DNA from: Candidatus Sumerlaeota bacterium
Lineage (GTDB): Bacteria > Sumerlaeota > T1SED10-198M
Assembly (NCBI GenBank): GCA_003554345.1
Contig: PWGE01000115.1
Location: 1 to 7,998, forward strand
Length of the DNA: 7,998 nucleotides
Reading direction: 5' to 3'
Shown here piece by piece: positions 1 through 7,487 of this stretch; within the stretch, counting starts at the first letter, position 1, and every line of letters starts with the position of its first letter. The notes beneath the pieces were generated by a model. The model saw nothing but the letters and a program-made list of their open reading frames with translations. It was not told the DNA's origin and made no database searches. The position numbers and the translations under genes were made by a program.

Positions 1-80
1 AACCCAGGAGTATAGAACTTGTAAGCAATATTTTTCTGTTTTCTTAGTTGTTCTTCTTTTTCTGAATTCTTAAGGTATTT

Positions 81-96
81 CTATTTTCAGAGGAGT
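81..96. repeat. 16-bp direct repeat, copy 1
   Basis: The sequence CTATTTTCAGAGGAGT is identical at 298-313. The identity stops exactly at both ends of the 16 bp. The two copies bracket 201 bp holding the other repeats of this region. They could be a target-site-like duplication or a duplicated ribosome-binding-site-containing segment (each contains AGAGGAG). Confidence 0.85.
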
Positions 97-102
97 TATT
101 CA

Positions 103-122
103 CGCTAACTCAAGAGTTAGCG
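103..122. repeat. Perfect palindrome, 9-bp arms
   Basis: CGCTAACTC (103-111) and GAGTTAGCG (114-122) are exact reverse complements separated by AA. No T-run follows on either strand, so it does not look like a standard intrinsic terminator. It may be an operator-like dyad or part of the repeat element around it. Confidence 0.75.
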
Positions 123-136
123 CCACCTATCATGAA

Positions 137-157
137 AATAAGATGCCGATACCGCCA
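137..157. repeat. 21-bp direct repeat, copy 1
   Basis: AATAAGATGCCGATACCGCC plus a final A is identical to 178-198, giving a 41-bp period. This copy continues CAGAG and then degenerates, so it lacks the GGCGG arm that lets the second copy fold. It looks like a truncated or eroded copy of the element at 178-225. Confidence 0.85.
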
Positions 158-177
158 GAGTGAACTTTCAGAATAAG

Positions 178-198
178 AATAAGATGCCGATACCGCCA
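178..198. repeat. 21-bp direct repeat, copy 2
   Basis: Exact copy of 137-157. It forms the left part of the foldable element at 186-225: its GCCGAT is the outer arm and its CCGCC an inner arm. Confidence 0.85.
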
Positions 199-225
199 TA
201 GGCGGACTGTAAGTCGGAGATCGGC
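186..225. repeat. GC-rich element foldable as a three-way junction
   Basis: GCCGAT (186-191) pairs with ATCGGC (220-225) as an outer stem. Inside, CCGCC (193-197) pairs with GGCGG (201-205) over an ATA loop, and GACT (205-208) pairs with AGTC (212-215) over a GTA loop; G205 can belong to only one of the two. The result is two hairpins closed by an outer stem. Small dispersed palindromic repeats of bacterial intergenic regions often look like this, but membership in a family is inferred, not shown. Confidence 0.6.
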
Positions 226-297
226 GCTCCCAGGAAGGCAGAAATACACTCATGGAGTACAAGTTTTTATAGCGACGTATACTATATTTTGAAGGGT

Positions 298-313
298 CTA
301 TTTTCAGAGGAGT
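298..313. repeat. 16-bp direct repeat, copy 2
   Basis: Exact second copy of the repeat at 81-96. Its AGAGGAG lies 7-8 nt before two consecutive ATG codons (320-325) that open a 58-codon plus-strand frame antisense to the end of the isomerase gene. That frame is not called as a gene. Confidence 0.85.
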
Positions 314-350
314 GTCTAAATGATGACAAAGACATATATAAAAAGAAATC

Positions 351-1139
351 TCATCGGCGAAATTCCGGGAATAAACGCCGCATTATCCAGGCATATTGAA
401 AATACGCTATTTCAGGCTCTTCAATTTCTGCATGCCAGGCTTTTTCCCATTCCAATGAAAAATATCCCTGAAAGTCAATTTCTTTCATTTTATTGACAAG
501 ATCTTTCAGAGGAAACATTCCTGAATTCATTAACACATAATGATCTTTTTGTTCCCAGGGTAAATACATCCAATCTTTTAAATGCAGATGTTTGATATAA
601 GGTCGCATATACTTCAGTGAAATATCCAGCGATTCATCATGAACAAGGGTATGTTTCACATCCCATATTACACCATAATACCTGTCATTAACGTTTGAAA
701 AAAGTTCTTTAACTTCCTTTCCCCTGGTGATAACATCATGCGTTTCAAGAAGCACCTGTACACCACTGTCTTTAACAAAAGATTCCAGTCTGTTGAAAGA
801 ATCTGCCACCCATTTAACAGGACCACCAAAAGTCCGCACATAAGGAGCCCCAATATCATAAGCCAGTTCAATCATAGTTTTTAAATTATCTTCCTGCTTC
901 TGACGTTCCTCAAATTCGGTATCATGAAATTGAGAATAAGCAGTTAAACAGCATACTTCCACACCGTGATTTTTAAATTTATGGCGTAAATCATTCCTTT
1001 TTCCTTTATTCCACGAAGGGCTTATTTGTTTGTCATATCCCCTGAGTTCGACACCATCATATCTATTTCGATAAGCCCAATTAATTATCTTATCCATATC
1101 CCATTCAGGACAACCCAGCGTGCTAAAAGATAACTTCAT
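351..1139 (-). CDS. Sugar-phosphate isomerase/epimerase-like TIM-barrel protein
   Basis: A 262-residue protein of the xylose-isomerase-like / AP-endonuclease-2 TIM-barrel superfamily. These enzymes usually isomerise or epimerise sugars, or dehydrate inositol-type substrates, with a divalent metal. Candidate metal ligands sit at the expected strand ends: Glu132 in LLETH, Asp160 in IWDVKH, His184 or His186 in KHLHLKD, and Glu230 in SLEWEK. The opening MKLSFSTLGCPEW is typical of the family. No signal peptide is seen, so it is probably cytoplasmic. The ATG at 1139 is chosen because a GAGGAGT ribosome-binding site lies 7 nt upstream; the in-frame GTG at 1148 lies inside that site and inside the end of obg. 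It is last in the dnaN operon, with 5 nt between the obg stop and this start. The substrate cannot be told from sequence. Confidence 0.85.
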   Translation of the reverse strand: MKLSFSTLGCPEWDMDKIINWAYRNRYDGVELRGYDKQISPSWNKGKRNDLRHKFKNHGVEVCCLTAYSQFHDTEFEERQKQEDNLKTMIELAYDIGAPYVRTFGGPVKWVADSFNRLESFVKDSGVQVLLETHDVITRGKEVKELFSNVNDRYYGVIWDVKHTLVHDESLDISLKYMRPYIKHLHLKDWMYLPWEQKDHYVLMNSGMFPLKDLVNKMKEIDFQGYFSLEWEKAWHAEIEEPEIAYFQYAWIMRRLFPEFRR

Positions 1140-1144
1140 GTAAA

Positions 1145-3231
<2,087 letters not shown>

Positions 3232-3255
3232 AAAATTGTGTATTGCCGGTCATTT

Positions 3256-4383
3256 TCAGAAAGTCAAAGCTGAAAAGAAATAAAATTGCCGACATCCTTC
3301 AGGCGATTCCTCAGGTTTTATAAAGAGTGGATTGCGCTTGGCGGGCATTTTGAGAATAAGGTTTTTGCTATCCAACAGACTGAGAACTTTATTAAAATTA
3401 GACACATCAACGTATATTTTAAACTTTTCTTTATTACTTTCAACGACCTCAATAATTACTTCGGATTTAATTGGCGAATTATAGGCTGAAATTTTTGTCT
3501 GCTCATCTCCATCAAAATCAATAGTAAAGCATGCAGAATCTGGATCCAGAATAGCAAAAAGAGGTTTTAGCCGGCTTCGTAGATTTTCAACATTATATTT
3601 AATTTCATATTTACTATCCTGTTGGATAAGATTGCGTAAATCCATATATTCTTCTGCTATAAGCAGTATTTTATAGGAAACTGATCCAATATTTATAACA
3701 GCTCTATCTTCACCCAGCTGAACAAATACTTGTTCGTCTTCTTCAAGAGGAGCGATTATTTTTTCTACCGCTTTCGCACATTTTAAAGGTAATACAAAAC
3801 GTACTCTCTCTTCTATTTCCAGTTTATCTGTGTCAAATTCTATATAACCTAAAGAGGCTCCATCAGTAGCCCCTATCAAAAGAAAATCAGAATACCGCTC
3901 AAAAAGAACTCCCACATACATTGGCTGTTGTGCAACCCGTATATTAGGTGCAGCAAAGGGAATCACCTTTTTGAGACTGTATTGAAGGTGACCCGCCATA
4001 AAGGTCATTTCTTTTTTCACCTTTTCAATATTCATGAAAATAAATTCATCAGGATCAATAGTGGGAAAAGAATACTTACTGGAAGGAGTTTTCATTTCCA
4101 GACTATTATCCTGTAATTCGAATATGAGATCTTCTTCCGAAAGGTTTTTTACGATTGAAAAAAGCTCTTCTGCATTTACAGTGGTTTTTCCTTCTGATTC
4201 AACAGATGCTGGTATTTCCACTGTTATTTCAATATGGGTATCTGTAGCAGTAATATATGCTTTATCATGCGTAAAATTTATAAATACGTTCTTTAAAATA
4301 GGTGATGTCGATGATTTTTCTACAATATCATTGGTATGATCAAGAGCATTACGTAATTCTGTTTTTAGTAATGAACCTTTCAT
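3256..4383 (-). CDS. dnaN: DNA polymerase III beta subunit (sliding clamp), divergent
   Basis: A 375-residue beta clamp, the ring that tethers replicative polymerase and repair proteins to DNA. Length and the three-domain layout are normal. The N-terminus (MKGSLLKTELRNALD, then STSPILKNV and ITATDTHIEI) is typical, as are MYVGVLFE and GATDGASL (171-178) in domain 2 and NPLFIKPE (351-358) near the end. Several positions that form the partner-binding cleft in E. coli differ: the usual ATDGHRL is ATDGASL, the PDYRRV-type stretch is MDLRNL (247-252), and the terminal MPM is replaced by SAL (371-373). It is the first gene of the leftward operon and lies directly beside the candidate origin. GAGGAGG (4397-4403) is 13 nt before the ATG, longer than usual, but no other ATG fits better. 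Confidence 0.95.
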   Translation of the reverse strand: MKGSLLKTELRNALDHTNDIVEKSSTSPILKNVFINFTHDKAYITATDTHIEITVEIPASVESEGKTTVNAEELFSIVKNLSEEDLIFELQDNSLEMKTPSSKYSFPTIDPDEFIFMNIEKVKKEMTFMAGHLQYSLKKVIPFAAPNIRVAQQPMYVGVLFERYSDFLLIGATDGASLGYIEFDTDKLEIEERVRFVLPLKCAKAVEKIIAPLEEDEQVFVQLGEDRAVINIGSVSYKILLIAEEYMDLRNLIQQDSKYEIKYNVENLRSRLKPLFAILDPDSACFTIDFDGDEQTKISAYNSPIKSEVIIEVVESNKEKFKIYVDVSNFNKVLSLLDSKNLILKMPAKRNPLFIKPEESPEGCRQFYFFSALTF

Positions 4384-4405
4384 GATAATTAATATGCCTC
4401 CTCAT

Positions 4406-4460
4406 AATTCTTCGGACTGTAATTATGATACATTTTTTTTTTAAAAACTTAAATCTAATC
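4406..4460 (-). promoter_or_regulatory. Possible dnaN promoter
   Basis: On the minus strand a TATCAT hexamer, overlapped by CATAAT, lies about 45 nt before the dnaN ATG. TTTAAG sits 17 nt upstream of it, separated by a T5A10 tract whose ten A residues are at 4433-4442. The -35 match is poor, so this is a weak call. A promoter is expected here because dnaN starts the operon. Confidence 0.3.
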
Positions 4461-4485
4461 TCTATTAGTCATATACAGTCAGTAA

Positions 4486-4518
4486 TGTGAATAATGAGGA
4501 TAAATTAGATTATTCACC
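4486..4518. promoter_or_regulatory. Inverted pair of DnaA-box-like sites
   Basis: GTGAATAAT (4487-4495) and ATTATTCAC (4509-4517) are a perfect inverted repeat with a 13-bp spacer. Each arm belongs to a DnaA-like box: TGTGAATAA (4486-4494), reverse complement TTATTCACA, and TTATTCACC (4510-4518). The pair lies about 105-135 bp upstream of the dnaN start, so DnaA bound here could also control dnaN. Confidence 0.6.
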
Positions 4519-4547
4519 AGTAAAAGGGAGATTATTGATAATTATTT

Positions 4548-4556
4548 TGTGGATAG
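4548..4556 (-). promoter_or_regulatory. DnaA box
   Basis: The minus strand reads CTATCCACA, one mismatch from TTATCCACA. A weaker candidate on the same strand, TTCTTCACA with two mismatches, is at 4581-4589. Confidence 0.6.
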
Positions 4557-4648
4557 TTTTTGAAAAATCCGGTTGTTTACTGTGAAGAAAAGAGAACAGT
4601 TTTTTATCAATGATTTCAGGGAAAATTTTTAGCAAGGCGTGCACAATA

Positions 4649-4657
4649 TTATTCACA
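4649..4657 (+). promoter_or_regulatory. DnaA box
   Basis: TTATTCACA, one mismatch from TTATCCACA. It lies about 25 bp before an AT-rich imperfect palindrome at 4678-4696. Confidence 0.6.
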
Positions 4658-4677
4658 AGAAGAAGTTATACTTTGTA

Positions 4678-4696
4678 TAATAAATCATGATTATTA
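4678..4696. repeat. AT-rich imperfect palindrome in the origin region
   Basis: AATCATGATT (4683-4692) is a perfect 10-bp palindrome. With one unpaired A, the symmetry extends outward to TAAT and ATTA arms. Its role is unknown; it could aid unwinding or bind a regulator. Confidence 0.5.
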
Positions 4697-4776
4697 CTTA
4701 AATACCTGAAATACAGAGCGTAAGAAAAAAGGATATCTTATATTTTTCCCATTTTGTTTTACTATATGAGAATGTT

Positions 4777-4797
4777 TTCTCCACAAAGTTTTCCACA
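4777..4797 (+). promoter_or_regulatory. DnaA-box doublet 1
   Basis: TTCTCCACA (4777-4785) and TTTTCCACA (4789-4797), each one mismatch from TTATCCACA, in the same direction and 12 bp apart start to start. A 17-bp core CACAAAGTTTTCCACAA (4782-4798) recurs exactly at 4892-4908. Confidence 0.7.
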
Positions 4798-4837
4798 ACC
4801 ACCTTTAACTCCTGTTTCACCGTTATTATAGAGTTAT

Positions 4838-4874
4838 ATCCCTGAAAATGGTCTTTTATAGTAAATTCAGGGAT
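4838..4874. repeat. Inverted repeat between the two DnaA-box doublets
   Basis: ATCCCTGAA (4838-4846) and TTCAGGGAT (4866-4874) are exact reverse complements with a 19-bp spacer. The dyad sits close to the midpoint between the two doublets. No T-run follows, so a terminator is unlikely; a protein-binding site is possible. Confidence 0.6.
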
Positions 4875-4886
4875 TTTAGGTGTAAA

Positions 4887-4907
4887 TTTTTCACAAAGTT
4901 TTCCACA
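4887..4907 (+). promoter_or_regulatory. DnaA-box doublet 2
   Basis: TTTTTCACA (4887-4895) and TTTTCCACA (4899-4907), with the same orientation and 12-bp spacing as doublet 1. The second box is identical to the second box of doublet 1; the first has two mismatches from consensus. Confidence 0.7.
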
Positions 4908-4974
4908 ATAAAATACCAAATCAAGAGCTAAAAGAACTTACAGTTATATCAAGAATTTACATAAATAGGAAATA

Positions 4975-5100
4975 TGAAATGTTTTAAAATAAGGTGATGT
5001 TTTAAATATCTTTTTTAGTTGGAGAAAAGGGATACATAAGAAAATTTTTTATTTAACAAAAGTACTGTTTAAAAATGTTGACTTTTTAATCCAAAGTTTC
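4975..5100. other. Very AT-rich flank of the origin, possible unwinding element
   Basis: By hand count, 4981-5100 is about 22% G+C, lower than the neighbouring coding DNA. It lies beside DnaA-box doublet 2, a usual place for a DNA unwinding element. No clear run of DnaA-trio (TAG-type) repeats was found, so the assignment rests on composition and position. Confidence 0.4.
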
Positions 5101-5106
5101 TAAATA
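5078..5106 (+). promoter_or_regulatory. Possible plus-strand promoter, no clear target
   Basis: TTGACT (5078-5083), a 17-bp spacer and TAAATA (5101-5106) form a reasonable sigma-70-type promoter. A transcript would run antisense to pgeF and no plus-strand gene follows, so it may be a chance match in AT-rich DNA or the source of an antisense or origin transcript. Confidence 0.25.
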
Positions 5107-5146
5107 AAACAGCGTTGTCCAGAAAAAACGAGGTAAAATTTCTACA

Positions 5147-5851
5147 TTATTCTTTACGAACTATTACAGAATAGAGGCGTCCTGTTTTTTGTCCTTCACG
5201 CCTGTAAGAAAAGTATGAATGTTTGTGACAGACAGTGCATTCCGGTTTTCTACCAATCTGATAGGAAGGAATATTAAACTGCCTGCATTGAAAAAGTATA
5301 ATAGCCTGGAGGTTAATATGGTTTGAAGTGATTATATCAGGAACCTCATTATATCTGGAGAGGAAAAGCTTTTTTACATCTTCTCCCACTTCAAAACAGC
5401 ATTCTCTGATAAATGGGCCAAATTCCACATGGAGCTGACTCAGGTTTATATCATGTTTACGTTTGATAATTTTCAGAAAAGAAGGAAAAATCTCTTGATA
5501 TATACCTCTCCAGCCGGCATGGATAAGTCCCACAAAGCCTGAGGGTGGATGAGTAAGAAAGATCGGAAGACAATCAGCCGTTTGAATAATAAGAGCCTCT
5601 TTGTTATCGAAGGTATAAAGGGCATCATAACCGGGATAGCAGGTGGTACCTTTTCCCTGGTTATAAACCTGGATGGCGGCGGTTGAATGAATTTGCTGAA
5701 GATAATGGAGACCATTTACCCACGGATAATTCTTTTCTATATATTTTTCAAATTCTGGTATGGTATGAATATCAGAATATTTAGTTGTCGTGAAAGCGAG
5801 AATATTTTTCAGATGTTCTTTATCAAAAATCTGAACAAGATGTGCTGGCAT
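5147..5851 (-). CDS. pgeF: Peptidoglycan editing factor PgeF (YfiH/laccase-domain)
   Basis: A 234-residue protein of the YfiH / Cu-oxidase_4 family. E. coli PgeF removes wrongly incorporated L-serine-containing cell-wall precursors, and related proteins act as purine nucleoside phosphorylases/deaminases. The metal-site pattern is intact: His55 in QQIHS, Cys94 in TADCLPI and His111 in HAGWRG, with the last two 17 residues apart as in E. coli. GPFIRECCFEV (145-155), Cys205/Cys208 and SYRREG...GR near the C-terminus also match. No signal peptide is seen, so it is cytoplasmic. The ATG overlaps the stop of the upstream DUF4434 gene (TGATG), implying coupled translation. It is last in the thpR operon; no clear terminator follows. 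The exact biochemical role in this organism is inferred from the family. Confidence 0.93.
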   Translation of the reverse strand: MPAHLVQIFDKEHLKNILAFTTTKYSDIHTIPEFEKYIEKNYPWVNGLHYLQQIHSTAAIQVYNQGKGTTCYPGYDALYTFDNKEALIIQTADCLPIFLTHPPSGFVGLIHAGWRGIYQEIFPSFLKIIKRKHDINLSQLHVEFGPFIRECCFEVGEDVKKLFLSRYNEVPDIITSNHINLQAIILFQCRQFNIPSYQIGRKPECTVCHKHSYFSYRREGQKTGRLYSVIVRKE

Positions 5852-6786
5852 CAGTAATCTTTTTTTTCAAGAATATTTTCCCGATATCTTTCATATAATT
5901 TTCGAGCGGAGGGGTACATAGAATGTGGGCTCATAAAATGACTGAATTCGAAGGTAATTAATTTTTCTGAATAAGGTGTTGCCATTTCCATTTTTCTTTT
6001 CAGAATTCTCCAATCAATAGGGGGGAATCTAATATGATATCGTCGCCCAAAAGACTCTATATTTGTCCAGTTAGTGAGATTAAATTCACGACTGAGTTCA
6101 TGAGCTTCTTTTAAATAATCTTCTAATTCAAATGTTTCTGACTTATTCATTTCAAAGGTACAGGAGCCATCCTGAAAAGCACAGATATCAATATATTTTC
6201 CGGCAGAGGAAAGGATAGTTCGCCAGTCTTCCATAAATCGACGATGTCGTTCCGGCTTATTTGCTTCCCGATAAGCCCAGGAGGGAAAGTAAGGAGAAAT
6301 CAGGACAGGTTTTTCCGGTGCCAGTTCTTTCATCAAATGACTCATGCGGGTATACATTTCAATAGCCCCTACAGAAGCGATACACGTTTCGCTGGAAACG
6401 TACCATCCCCGGAAAGCCGGATGCTCTCCGTACCTTTCCATGATTTCGGGAAGAACTCTTTTATTTATTTCCCAATCTTCCTCCCATTCATTCCAGAAAT
6501 CTACAGATGTTTTATTCACATACGTTCCAAAGAACAGTTTCATACCGCATCGCTCAGCTTCATCAAGAAACAATTGGCCCAGATCCGGTCCGGATTTTAT
6601 ACCAAGTACTTCAGAAGGATATATCGCCTGCTCTCGTAACCCCATTCTTATTATAATAACAGTGTCTATGCCGGCTTCTTTCATGGTGTCGAATTCACGA
6701 CGCCAGTCCTCACGGCTCCAGTTCTGGGAAGGAATATCCCAGGTTATTTCGTCAAGAAAGGTACCTGTAATCTTCTTTGTTTCCAT
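5851..6786 (-). CDS. DUF4434-domain protein, glycoside-hydrolase-like TIM barrel
   Basis: A 311-residue protein resembling the DUF4434 family, whose members look like TIM-barrel glycoside hydrolases of unproven substrate. Residues 5-50 (KITGTFLDEITWDIPSQNW, then GIDTVIIIRMG) match the family start. GWYVSSE (127-133, Glu133) and WTNIESF (240-246, Glu244) lie where catalytic acids would be expected at barrel strand ends, and FEFSHFMSP (279-287) near the last strand is also family-like. The catalytic reading is inference. No signal peptide is seen, suggesting a cytoplasmic protein. The ATG at 6786 is preferred over the in-frame ATG at 6828: it has GAGGAG 6 nt upstream, and the longer form would add only a lysine-rich tail (KKKKK) overlapping thpR. 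The gene follows thpR by 28 nt and overlaps pgeF by one base. Confidence 0.82.
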   Translation of the reverse strand: METKKITGTFLDEITWDIPSQNWSREDWRREFDTMKEAGIDTVIIIRMGLREQAIYPSEVLGIKSGPDLGQLFLDEAERCGMKLFFGTYVNKTSVDFWNEWEEDWEINKRVLPEIMERYGEHPAFRGWYVSSETCIASVGAIEMYTRMSHLMKELAPEKPVLISPYFPSWAYREANKPERHRRFMEDWRTILSSAGKYIDICAFQDGSCTFEMNKSETFELEDYLKEAHELSREFNLTNWTNIESFGRRYHIRFPPIDWRILKRKMEMATPYSEKLITFEFSHFMSPHSMYPSARKLYERYRENILEKKDY

Positions 6787-6792
6787 ACTACG

Positions 6793-6798
6793 CTCCTC
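6793..6798 (-). promoter_or_regulatory. Ribosome-binding site of the DUF4434 gene
   Basis: GAGGAG on the minus strand, 6 nt before the ATG at 6786. It decides that start over the upstream ATG at 6828, which has no comparable site. Confidence 0.7.
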
Positions 6799-6814
6799 TA
6801 TTTTTTTCTTTTTT

Positions 6815-7384
6815 TTACTTCTTGTCATTGGGAAAACGGCGCCTCAAAAGGGGTATATACCGGGCGCCTTCTTTTGAAAGTTTTGATTGATAAAAAGTTA
6901 AATATTCGAATTGTTCATCTGGTATTAATTCGATGCCTTTAAATTCTTCTAAAGCGGTTATATGTTTTTTAGTAAGAGATTTTTTTACTCTCCCCAGGGT
7001 TATATGAGGAATAAAAGGCCGCTTGTCGGTTGGCAGGTGTAAAGACTTAAGAAAATGGTCAATATCCTTTTTTAAAGGGATAAGTGGTTGAAAGCTTGAT
7101 AAACCTATCCATATAACACGGGGAGAATGCCAGTGGGGAAAAACGTCGACCGCCCTGAGAGAAAAGTTGAAAGGTGAAGGAAGAGAAAGCTCATTAAGGT
7201 ATTGACTGATTGCCTGTTGTTGTTCCTGATTAATATTTTTAAGAAAAGCGAGAGTGACATGAAACTGATTTTTTTTTGCCCACGATATCTTTGTTCCCAC
7301 CATTTCTTTCTGGAGATTTTGACTGAACTGGTAAATTTTTTCGCAGGCCTGATGGGGGAGGTCCAGAGCAATAAAGGTTCTCAT
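6815..7384 (-). CDS. thpR: RNA 2',3'-cyclic phosphodiesterase / 2'-5' RNA ligase-like protein
   Basis: A 189-residue member of the 2H phosphoesterase superfamily, ThpR/LigT type, which opens 2',3'-cyclic phosphates on RNA and can join 2'-5' ends in vitro. Both catalytic HxTx motifs are present: HVTL (42-45) and HITL (127-130), spaced as in the family. The N-terminus MRTFIALDLP is the standard one. The start at 7384 is chosen because the upstream in-frame ATG at 7405 lies inside a TATAAT promoter hexamer (7404-7409), so it should not be in the mRNA. There is no good Shine-Dalgarno sequence before 7384. It is first in the thpR-DUF4434-pgeF operon. The cellular substrate is unknown, as for most members. 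Confidence 0.92.
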   Translation of the reverse strand: MRTFIALDLPHQACEKIYQFSQNLQKEMVGTKISWAKKNQFHVTLAFLKNINQEQQQAISQYLNELSLPSPFNFSLRAVDVFPHWHSPRVIWIGLSSFQPLIPLKKDIDHFLKSLHLPTDKRPFIPHITLGRVKKSLTKKHITALEEFKGIELIPDEQFEYLTFYQSKLSKEGARYIPLLRRRFPNDKK

Positions 7385-7403
7385 GAGATTTTTATTATGG
7401 CAC

Positions 7404-7430
7404 ATTATAGAAAAAATACAAACGATTCAA
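7404..7430 (-). promoter_or_regulatory. Promoter of the thpR operon
   Basis: A perfect TATAAT (7404-7409) with TTGAAT (7425-7430) 15 nt upstream, a slightly short spacer. Transcription would start near 7397, giving a leader of about 13 nt before the ATG at 7384. Confidence 0.55.
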
Positions 7431-7456
7431 ATGGTCTTTAACGAAAGAAACTAACG

Positions 7457-7484
7457 TTGTTATTCAGGTGAAAATCAGTATACT
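7457..7484 (+). promoter_or_regulatory. Promoter of the glycosyltransferase-like gene
   Basis: TTGTTA (7457-7462), a 16-bp spacer and TATACT (7479-7484). Transcription would start near 7491, on or beside the double ATG at 7488-7493, suggesting a leaderless mRNA. The only Shine-Dalgarno-like AGGTGA (7466-7471) is 16 nt from the ATG, too far to be convincing. Confidence 0.45.
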
Positions 7485-7487
7485 GGT

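Larger units (their letters stand above)
1..350. other. Non-coding, repeat-rich intergenic region
   Basis: No convincing gene is seen on either strand. The stretch holds two 16-bp direct repeats (81-96 and 298-313), a 21-bp direct repeat (137-157 and 178-198), a palindrome (103-122) and a GC-rich foldable segment (186-225). Positions 137-225 are richer in GC than the surrounding AT-rich DNA. It lies downstream of the minus-strand isomerase gene, but no hairpin followed by a T-run on that strand was found, so a terminator for the operon is not evident here. Confidence 0.7.
4384..5146. other. Candidate chromosomal replication origin (oriC)
   Basis: A 763-bp gene-free region between dnaN and pgeF. 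It is strongly AT-rich and holds at least eight 9-mers close to the DnaA box TTATCCACA. Plus-strand boxes start at 4510, 4649, 4777, 4789, 4887 and 4899; minus-strand boxes span 4486-4494 and 4548-4556, with a weaker one at 4581-4589. A position beside dnaN and a box cluster are classic origin signs. dnaA itself is not adjacent. The 73-codon minus-strand frame at 4698-4919 is not believed, because its repeated residues are just translated DnaA boxes. Confidence 0.8.

Noticed and set aside
1-350. CRISPR array suspected from direct repeats
   Set aside because: Only two copies of each repeat, with unequal spacing and an overlapping palindrome; no array of regular spacers and no cas genes.
202-408. 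Open plus-strand frame without ATG through the left repeat region (ending RIIQAY)
   Set aside because: It has no good start codon, begins inside a palindromic repeat after a TAG, and ends antisense to the isomerase gene.
4813-4820. parS-like half-site TGTTTCAC in the origin region
   Set aside because: The second half (GTGAAACA) is absent, so it is not a parS palindrome.
4698-4919. 73-codon minus-strand open frame in the origin region
   Set aside because: Its repeated KLCEKF/NFVEKTF residues are translations of the repeated DnaA-box doublets, it has no recognisable domain, and it sits in AT-rich non-coding DNA.
5052-5073. Possible hairpin TTTAACA...TGTTTAAA after pgeF
   Set aside because: The stem is short, AT-only at its ends and bulged, with no proper T-run on the minus strand; not supportable as a terminator.
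6344-6877. 177-codon plus-strand open frame
   Set aside because: It lies wholly opposite the DUF4434 and thpR genes, has no recognisable motif, and is best explained as a shadow of their codons.
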